Made by a program: the position numbers and the translations under genes
NCBI RefSeq assembly: GCF_021117295.1
Contig: NZ_CP088247.1
Location: forward strand, 2,495,001-2,559,000
Length of the DNA stretch: 64,000 nucleotides
DNA from: Methylorubrum sp. B1-46
Lineage (GTDB): Bacteria > Pseudomonadota > Alphaproteobacteria > Rhizobiales > Beijerinckiaceae
Reading direction: 5' to 3'
The notes under the pieces: model-generated
Told to the model about the DNA's origin: nothing
Databases searched by the model: none
The model's input: the letters and a program-made list of their open reading frames with translations, nothing else
Part shown: positions 58,574 to 64,000 of the stretch, piece by piece
Numbering within the stretch: the stretch's first letter is position 1
Layout: each line of letters opens with the position of its first letter

Positions 58574-59086
58574 ATGACCGAGACTTCGCCGGCCAAGCCT
58601 TCCGGGGGCGCCTTCATTCCCCCGACCTCTTCCTCCTCCTCCGCGCCGTCCGCCGCGACGCCTGTTGCCGCGGCCCCTTCGCCGAGCGTCGGCAAGGCCG
58701 AGCTGCCCGCCTCCGGCGCCGGCCATCACGCCGACCAGCTTGCCCGCATCGAGGACAAGACCGCGCGCATCGAGGACAAGTACGCCCGCTCCGAGGCGCT
58801 GCTCTCGCGCGTCGAGGAGAAGGTCGAGTCGGCCTCGGCCCGGATGAACGATGCGGCCCGTCAGGCTGACCTCTCGTCGCTTCGCAGCGAAGTCCGCACC
58901 CTGTCCGACCGGGTCGGCCGCCTGCCCGGCACCGGTGCCCTCGTTCTGACCGCGATCATCACGGCCGTGCTGACCGTCGCGCTGATGGTGGCCGTGCAGC
59001 GGCTGAACCTCGACCGGATGCTGCCGCACGGCGTTGGTGGCCAGAGCCAGACCACGCCCGCCACTCCCCCGGCCTCCAACCCTTAG
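58574..59086 (+). CDS. coiled-coil protein with one C-terminal membrane span
   Basis: 170 residues. A Ser/Ala/Pro-rich N-terminal 45 residues, then a coiled coil at about 50-112 with two tandem units ADQLARIEDKTARIEDKYAR and SEALLSRVEEKVESASARMN. A single membrane helix (TGALVLTAIITAVLTVALMV) follows, and a short polar tail. The topology suggests a cytoplasmic coiled coil tethered to the inner membrane. It lies between gap and pgk, so it is in a glycolytic cluster without being an enzyme. I know no named family for it. Confidence 0.7.
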   Translation: MTETSPAKPSGGAFIPPTSSSSSAPSAATPVAAAPSPSVGKAELPASGAGHHADQLARIEDKTARIEDKYARSEALLSRVEEKVESASARMNDAARQADLSSLRSEVRTLSDRVGRLPGTGALVLTAIITAVLTVALMVAVQRLNLDRMLPHGVGGQSQTTPATPPASNP

Positions 59087-59150
59087 GACCAGGCACGATC
59101 GCGCCACGATCATGCCCGGCCATAAGCTCCTGTTTTGCCGCGCTCTCTCA

Positions 59151-59175
59151 CGCCGAACCGGTATCCACTTCGGCG
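59151..59175. repeat. covarying stem-loop repeat, copy C
   Basis: Stem CGCCGAA / TTCGGCG encloses CCGGTATCCAC. It is 31 bp upstream of the pgk start and may lie in its leader. See 5723 and 53408 for the other copies. Confidence 0.6.
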
Positions 59176-59206
59176 GAGAGCGATCTGAGAAGAACCCGAC
59201 GCCGCC

Positions 59207-60409
59207 ATGACGGATTTCCGCACCCTCGACGATGCCGGCCCGCTTAAGGGCAAGCGCGTGCTGCTGCGCGTCGATCTCAACGTGCCGATGGAGGGCAGCC
59301 GCGTCACCGACGCGACCCGGATCGAGCGCGTGGTGCCGACGATCCGCGAGATCGCCGACGCGGGCGGACGGGTGATCCTGCTCGCGCATTTCGGCCGCCC
59401 CAAGGGCAAGCCGGACCCGAAGGATTCATTGAAGCCGATCCTGCCGACGCTGTCCGAAAAGCTCGGCCGTCCGGTGGCCTTCGGTGAGGATTGCGTCGGC
59501 GAGGCCGCCGCCAAGGCAGTCGCGGCGCTGAACGACGGCGACGTGCTGCTCCTCGAAAACACCCGCTACCACGCGGGTGAGGAGAAGAACGACGCCGAGT
59601 TCGCGCAGGCGCTGGCCGCCAACGGCGACCTCTACGTCAACGAGGCGTTCTCTGCCGCCCACCGCGCGCATGCCTCGACCGAGGGACTCGCCCGTTTGTT
59701 GCCGGCCTATGCCGGCCGCCTGATGCAGGCCGAACTCGACGCGCTCACCAAGGGCCTTGAATCCCCGGCCCGCCCGGTCATCGCCATCGTCGGCGGCGCC
59801 AAGGTCTCGACCAAGATCGACCTTCTCGAAAACCTCGTCGCCAAGGTCGACATGCTGGTGATCGGCGGCGGCATGGCCAACACCTTCCTGCACGCGCAGG
59901 GCAAGGATGTCGGCAAGTCGCTGTGCGAGAAGGATCTCGCCGAGACCGCCCAGCGCATTCTGGCCGCGGCCAAGGAGAAGAACTGCACCATCATTCTGCC
60001 GGCCGACGCGCTGGTCGCGCGCGAGTTCAAGGCCAACGCCGAGAACGAGACCGTGACGGTCGATGCCGTGCCCTCCGACGCGATGATCCTCGATGTCGGC
60101 GCCTCCTCGATCGCCACGATCGACGGCGCCATCGACGAGGCGCGCACGCTGGTCTGGAACGGCCCGCTCGGTGCCTTCGAACTGACGCCGTTCGACACCG
60201 GCACGGTGGCGGTGGCCCGGCACGCGGCGGCCCGAACCAAGGCCGGTCAGCTCGTCAGTGTGGCGGGCGGTGGCGACACGGTGGCGGCGCTCAACCATGC
60301 GGGCGTCGGCGAGGATTTCTCCTACGTCTCGACGGCCGGCGGCGCCTTCCTCGAATGGCTCGAGGGCAAGGAACTGCCCGGCGTCGAGGCGTTGCGCGCG
60401 AAGGGTTAG
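59207..60409 (+). CDS. pgk: phosphoglycerate kinase
   Basis: 400 residues, standard length. [19 protein letters not shown] in the N-domain (18-36, the substrate-binding RVDxNVP), HFGRPKGKP at 66-74, [16 protein letters not shown] at about 196-211, [16 protein letters not shown] and the C-terminal [15 protein letters not shown]. It interconverts 1,3-bisphosphoglycerate and 3-phosphoglycerate with ATP. It follows the coiled-coil gene by 120 bp and precedes fba by 268 bp, which contain a 132-bp repeat. Confidence 0.97.
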   Translation: MTDFRTLDDAGPLKGKRVLLRVDLNVPMEGSRVTDATRIERVVPTIREIADAGGRVILLAHFGRPKGKPDPKDSLKPILPTLSEKLGRPVAFGEDCVGEAAAKAVAALNDGDVLLLENTRYHAGEEKNDAEFAQALAANGDLYVNEAFSAAHRAHASTEGLARLLPAYAGRLMQAELDALTKGLESPARPVIAIVGGAKVSTKIDLLENLVAKVDMLVIGGGMANTFLHAQGKDVGKSLCEKDLAETAQRILAAAKEKNCTIILPADALVAREFKANAENETVTVDAVPSDAMILDVGASSIATIDGAIDEARTLVWNGPLGAFELTPFDTGTVAVARHAAARTKAGQLVSVAGGGDTVAALNHAGVGEDFSYVSTAGGAFLEWLEGKELPGVEALRAKG

Positions 60410-60422
60410 CGCCGCGCCGTAA

Positions 60423-60554
60423 CCCTCCTCCCTCTGCGGAGAAGGGGCCCGCGGAGCAGGCGGGAGAGGGAGGCGACGCCTTCCGGAAGGGCCTGAGCCG
60501 GCCGCTCACCCGACCCCCCTTCGGAGCCCAACTTCTCCTGCAGAGGGGAGAGGG
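60423..60554. repeat. MITE-like repeat, 132 bp (copy 2)
   Basis: Same length and ends as 52194-52325. Left end CCCTCCTCCCTCTGCGGAGA; the right end read inward is CCCTCTCCCCTCTGCAGGAG. Shared centre GCGACGCCTTCCGGA and CACCCGACC. It occupies half of the pgk-fba spacer. Confidence 0.7.
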
Positions 60555-60677
60555 AGAACGGCGCGGAGTAAGTCCAAGTTTTTCACGCCGCGGCACCGGC
60601 TTGCGGCGCGGCGGCACCTATATTGGCCTCAACACGGGACAAGCCCGGCTGAGGCCGCATCGCACGAGGATCGAACC

Positions 60678-61745
60678 ATGGCACGCATCACCCTCCGGCA
60701 GCTCCTCGATCACGCCGCCGAGTACGGCTACGGCGTGCCCGCGTTCAACCTGAACAACATGGAGCAGGGGCTCGCCATCATGGCGGCGGCGGATGCCACC
60801 GACTCGCCAGTGATCCTGCAGGCGAGCCGGGGTGCGCGCGCCTACGCCAACGACGTGGTGCTGGCCAAGCTGATCGACGGCCTCGTCGAGATCTACCCGC
60901 ACATCCCGGTGTGCATGCATCTCGACCACGGCAACAACGAAGCCACCTGCGCCACGGCGATCCAGTACGGCTTCACCTCGGTGATGATGGACGGCTCGCT
61001 CAAGGCCGACGGCAAGACCCCGGCCGACTACAATTACAACGTTGAGATCACCCGCAACGTCACCAAGATGGCCCACTGGGCCGGCGTCTCGGTCGAGGGC
61101 GAGCTGGGCGTGCTCGGCTCGCTGGAGAGCGGCCAGGGCGAGGCCGAGGACGGCCACGGCGCCGAGGGCGTCCTGTCCCATGACCAGCTCCTGACCGATC
61201 CGGACGAGGCGGTGAAGTTCGTGGCCGCCACCAAGGTCGATGCGCTGGCCGTCGCCATGGGCACCAGCCACGGCGCCTACAAGTTTACCCGCAAGCCGGA
61301 CGGCGACGTGCTCGCCATGGGCGTGATCGAGGAGATCCATCGCCGCCTGCCGACGACCCACCTCGTCATGCACGGCTCGTCCTCGGTGCCGCAGGATCTT
61401 CAGGACATCATCAACCAGTATGGCGGCCAGATGAAGCCGACCTGGGGCGTGCCGGTGGAGGAGATCCAGCGCGGCATCAAGCACGGCGTGCGCAAGATCA
61501 ACATCGACACCGACAACCGCATGGCGATGACCGGTCAGATCCGGAAGGTGCTGACCGAGAACCCCTCCGAGTTCGATCCGCGCAAGTACCTCAAGCCGGC
61601 CATGGAGGCGATGACCAAGCTGTGCAAGCAGCGCTTCGAGGAGTTCAACACCGCCGGCCAGGGCTCGAAGATCCGCCCGATCTCGGTGGCCGAGATGGCC
61701 AAGCGCTACGCCAACGGCTCCCTCGACCCGAAGATCGACGCCTAA
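60678..61745 (+). CDS. fba: class II fructose-1,6-bisphosphate aldolase (Calvin-cycle subtype)
   Basis: 355 residues. GAGGATCGAACC precedes the [22 protein letters not shown] at about 77-95 holds the catalytic aspartate and first zinc histidine. [22 protein letters not shown] in pieces, then [10 protein letters not shown] (second His) and [14 protein letters not shown] (third His) follow. The length and the [24 protein letters not shown] region fit the CbbA-type zinc aldolase. It joins or splits DHAP and GAP, completing the gap-pgk-fba set. Confidence 0.95.
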   Translation: MARITLRQLLDHAAEYGYGVPAFNLNNMEQGLAIMAAADATDSPVILQASRGARAYANDVVLAKLIDGLVEIYPHIPVCMHLDHGNNEATCATAIQYGFTSVMMDGSLKADGKTPADYNYNVEITRNVTKMAHWAGVSVEGELGVLGSLESGQGEAEDGHGAEGVLSHDQLLTDPDEAVKFVAATKVDALAVAMGTSHGAYKFTRKPDGDVLAMGVIEEIHRRLPTTHLVMHGSSSVPQDLQDIINQYGGQMKPTWGVPVEEIQRGIKHGVRKINIDTDNRMAMTGQIRKVLTENPSEFDPRKYLKPAMEAMTKLCKQRFEEFNTAGQGSKIRPISVAEMAKRYANGSLDPKIDA

Positions 61746-61752
61746 TCCGATC

Positions 61753-62418
61753 ATGGCCGAGAAAGACTCGGCGGCGCCGCGGCCCCGCCTCGCCCTCCTC
61801 ACCCCCTACAGCCTCGGTCCAGCCGAAGCCGAGGCGACCGCCGCGGCGCTCGACGCGGCCTGCGCCGCGGGCGACGTGGCGGCGGTGATCCTGAGGCTGG
61901 CGGCCGCCGACGAGCGCAGCCTCGTCGGCCTCGTCAAGAAACTGGCGCCGTCGGCACAGGCGCGCGGCGCGGCGGTGCTGGTCTGCGTGCCGGGATTTTC
62001 CGGCGATATCGTCTCCGTCGCCGCCCGCGGCGGAGCGGACGGCGTGCATCTCGACCGTGCGGACGAGGACACCCTGCGCGATTGGCGCGGGCGCCTGCGC
62101 GACGGGCGCATCCTCGGGACGGGCGGCGTGCTCGGCTCGCGGGATGCGGCGATGGTCGCGGGCGAGACCGGCGTCGATTACCTGATGTTCGGCGGGCTCT
62201 TCCCCGATGGGGTTGCCCCCGACGCGGAGGAGGTGCGCGAGCGCGCGACGTGGTGGGCCGAGATCTTCGAGACCCCGTGCATCGCGGTCGCGACCGCCGC
62301 CGGGGATGTTGCGGCGCTGGCGCGAGCGGGGGCGGAGTTCGTCGGGCTGGAAAGCGGCCTGTGGCGCGACGATCCCGAAGGTGTGCGGGCCGCGCAGGCG
62401 CAGCTCGATCAGGTGTGA
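61753..62418 (+). CDS. thiamine-phosphate synthase-like protein
   Basis: 221 residues, starting 7 bp after fba. A ThiE-type TIM barrel: VAAVILRLAAADER, ALVGL..KKLAPSAQARGAAVLVCVP, GGADGVHLDRADEDTL (the ThiE HL-x motif), DYLMFGGLFPDG and AGAEFVGLESGL. The residues that bind the pyrimidine diphosphate in true ThiE (for example the VGQ and TKKT motifs) are weak or missing. It is therefore a ThiE relative, found next to fba in many rhizobia, whose activity is uncertain. Confidence 0.75.
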   Translation: MAEKDSAAPRPRLALLTPYSLGPAEAEATAAALDAACAAGDVAAVILRLAAADERSLVGLVKKLAPSAQARGAAVLVCVPGFSGDIVSVAARGGADGVHLDRADEDTLRDWRGRLRDGRILGTGGVLGSRDAAMVAGETGVDYLMFGGLFPDGVAPDAEEVRERATWWAEIFETPCIAVATAAGDVAALARAGAEFVGLESGLWRDDPEGVRAAQAQLDQV

Positions 62419-62489
62419 TGATCTTTTTTAATGAGAGGAATGGGGCGAGGCGCTCAAAGGCCCTCCTGCTGCTGCGGGGGAGGGGCAGA

Positions 62490-63563
62490 ATGGCTCTCGG
62501 GCGTGCGGGGACAGCCCTCTTCGGAGCCGGGGCTCGGTCCCTCTCGACCTTGAGCGCTTGCGCCATCCTCGGCATCGGCGGGCTGCACGCCGCCCCGAAC
62601 CAGCCGACGGCGAAGGCGCCCGCTGCGCAGACGCCGGCCAAACCGAACCAGCTCGATCTGAAGCGCGAGCTGCCCTCGCCCTACTCGCCCAATGCCGAGG
62701 GGGCGAAGCCGGCCGCCGCGAACCCGAATGCCGACGTGGCCTACGGCGCCTACCAGCGCGGACGCTACGTCACGGCCTTTCGCGAGGCGACGCGGCGTAT
62801 CGAGGCGAACCCGAAGGACGCCGCGGCGATGACGCTGCTCGGCGAACTCTACAATCAGGGCCTCGGGGTGAAGCAGGACCCCAAGCGGGCCCACGAATGG
62901 TACCGGCTCGCCGCCCTCCAGAACGATGCCAACGCCATGGCCTCCCTCGGCATGATGGCGATGGACGGGCGCGGGCAGCCGAAGGACGAGAAGGCCGGCC
63001 GCGCCTGGCTCGAACAGGCGGCGCGCAAGGGTCAGCCCACCGCCAGCTACAACCTCGCGCTGATCCAGCTCGCCAGCGACAAGCCGGCCGATCTCGCCGC
63101 CGCCGTCGCCAATTTCCGCACAGCCGCCGAGGCCGAGGTTCCCGCCGCGCAATACGCGCTCGGCGTGCTCTATCTGCAGGGCAAGGGCGTTCCCAAGGAC
63201 ACGACCCAGGCCGCGCAATGGTTCCGACGCGCCGCCGACAACGGCGATCTCGGGGCCGAGGTCGAGTTCGCGATCCGGCTGTTCAACGGTGACGGCGTGC
63301 CCAAGGACGAGGCGCGCGCCGCCCGCTACTTCCTGCACGCGGCGCAGCGCGGCAACGCCATCGCCCAGAACCGGATCGCCAAGCTCTTCCTCTTCGGCCG
63401 CGGCGTGCCGAAGAACCTCGTCGAGGCCGCGGCCTGGAACCTCGCCGCGGCGTCGCAGGGTCGGTCCGATGCCGGGCTCGATCAGGCGACCGCCGGCCTC
63501 ACCCCGGACGAGCGCAAGCGCGCCGAGTTGCTGGCGGCGGACCGGACGGGCCTTTCACCGTAG
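62490..63563 (+). CDS. secreted Sel1/TPR-like repeat protein
   Basis: 357 residues. ATG 62490 follows GGGGGAGGGGCAG; an in-frame ATG at 62418, overlapping the previous stop, is less likely. An N-terminal hydrophobic stretch (GARSLSTLSACAILGIGG) ending near LHAAP acts as a signal peptide. After an A/P-rich linker come Sel1 repeats at about 90-330, for example LGELYNQGLGVKQDPKRAHEW, LGVLYLQGKGVPKDTTQAAQW, FAIRLFNGDGVPKDEARAARY, IAKLFLFGRGVPKNLVEAAAW (each has the GxGVxxDxxxA pattern). Such repeats mediate protein contacts, often in exported signalling or localisation proteins. Confidence 0.85.
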   Translation: MALGRAGTALFGAGARSLSTLSACAILGIGGLHAAPNQPTAKAPAAQTPAKPNQLDLKRELPSPYSPNAEGAKPAAANPNADVAYGAYQRGRYVTAFREATRRIEANPKDAAAMTLLGELYNQGLGVKQDPKRAHEWYRLAALQNDANAMASLGMMAMDGRGQPKDEKAGRAWLEQAARKGQPTASYNLALIQLASDKPADLAAAVANFRTAAEAEVPAAQYALGVLYLQGKGVPKDTTQAAQWFRRAADNGDLGAEVEFAIRLFNGDGVPKDEARAARYFLHAAQRGNAIAQNRIAKLFLFGRGVPKNLVEAAAWNLAAASQGRSDAGLDQATAGLTPDERKRAELLAADRTGLSP

Positions 63564-63595
63564 CGCCCGGCGGCACCCGCGCGACAGGAGTCCGA

Positions 63596-64000
63596 ATGAC
63601 GTCCAGCCTCCTTCGCCGCAAGCCCTTGCGCCGGGAGCCCGACGGGGAGCGACGGCTGGCTCGGACGCTGAGCTGGCCCCACCTCGTGGCGCTCGGTGTC
63701 GGCGCGATCGTCGGAACCGGCATTCTCACGCTGATCGGCGTCGGGGCGGCCAAGGCCGGGCCGGCGGTCATCTTCTCCTTCGCCATCGCCGGCGCGATCT
63801 GCGCCTGCGCCGCACTGGCTTACGCCGAGATGGCGACGATGATCCCGGTCTCGGGCAGCGCCTATACCTACAGCTACGTCGTGCTCGGCGAGTTGCTGGC
63901 CTGGATCATCGGCTGGAGCCTGATCCTCGAATACTCGCTCGTGGTGAGTGCGGTGGCGGTCGGCTGGTCCGGCTACGCCGCACCGCTCCTCGAAAGCCTG
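63596..64000 (+). CDS. APC-family amino acid permease, N-terminal part (runs off the window)
   Basis: The first 135 residues. ATG 63596 follows GACAGGAGTCCGA. A basic N-terminus (LLRRKPLRREPDGERRLAR) leads to helix 1, VALGVGAIVGTGILTLIGVG, whose GAIVGTGI glycine motif is the substrate-binding loop of APC transporters. AVIFSFAIAGAICACAALAYAEMATMIPVSGSAYTYSYV and IGWSLILEYSLVVSAVAVGW continue the fold. It matches amino-acid permeases of the cationic-amino-acid transporter type. The specificity is not readable from this part. Confidence 0.88.
   Translation, partial: MTSSLLRRKPLRREPDGERRLARTLSWPHLVALGVGAIVGTGILTLIGVGAAKAGPAVIFSFAIAGAICACAALAYAEMATMIPVSGSAYTYSYVVLGELLAWIIGWSLILEYSLVVSAVAVGWSGYAAPLLESL

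Noticed and set aside
61753..62418. Assignment as ThiE proper
   Set aside because: The diphosphate-binding motifs of true thiamine-phosphate synthase are weak or missing, so the gene symbol was withheld.

Overview
The window is a 64 kb piece of a high-GC alphaproteobacterial chromosome, most like Methylobacterium/Methylorubrum (Hyphomicrobiales). This is inferred from gene content (DUF2336, DUF1465 and DUF4164 proteins, an FDH-like zinc alcohol dehydrogenase, a solitary ZapA/6S/folate-ligase block, a gap-pgk-fba-thiE-like cluster), very high third-position GC, and the type and density of intergenic palindromic repeats. It is mostly core chromosome. I see no tRNA or rRNA genes, CRISPR array, prophage, biosynthetic cluster or recognisable defence island.

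Layout. 0-5.6 kb: end of an alcohol dehydrogenase, a small membrane protein, a transglycosylase/DUF2336 pair, a CitE-like protein, a glutathione S-transferase and a glycine-zipper protein. 5.76-6.66 kb: an intact-looking 904-bp IS5-family element, inserted exactly at the stop codon of a flavin reductase gene. 6.7-11 kb: flavin reductase, nitroreductase, two secreted proteins, a 43-residue membrane peptide and a divergent MocR-type regulator. 11-20.5 kb: thrS, a ROK sugar kinase, dctA, then ileS-lspA. 20.7-24.4 kb: a DUF3035/BamF-like secreted protein and two M16 peptidase-family proteins. 24.5-33.3 kb: ring-cleaving dioxygenase, ferredoxin-NADP reductase, bioD, several secreted and membrane proteins, a response regulator, a WD40 protein with a small Cys-containing partner, and an O-antigen-ligase-like membrane protein. 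33.4-47.3 kb (mostly minus strand): metalloprotease, HAD nucleotidase and argB, then an 8.5 kb stretch (two MOSC paralogs, clpB, phosphatase, atoE and others), then engB, yidC, rnpA and rpmH. 47.7-52.2 kb: a candidate small RNA, a DUF1465 protein, rpmE, an MsbA-like ABC exporter and a D-cysteine-desulfhydrase-like enzyme. 52.3-57 kb: a MotA/MotB-like pair, YmdB-type phosphodiesterase, 5-formyl-THF cyclo-ligase, 6S RNA and zapA. 57.4-64 kb: gap, a coiled-coil membrane protein, pgk, fba, a ThiE-like protein, a Sel1-repeat protein and the start of an amino-acid permease.

The most distinctive content is in the spacers. There are two MITE-like families: an 83-85 bp TA-flanked family, one copy of which supplies the thrS stop codon, and a 132-bp family with long inverted ends. 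A short stem-loop motif occurs three times with compensatory stem changes around a nearly invariant 11-nt loop. A candidate small RNA has a CCTCCC anti-Shine-Dalgarno loop and a strong terminator. A MocR operator candidate consists of two 20-bp direct repeats. No clearly new multi-gene system was found. The best candidates for undescribed biology are the covarying stem-loop family, the small RNA and the WD40/Cys-protein pair.
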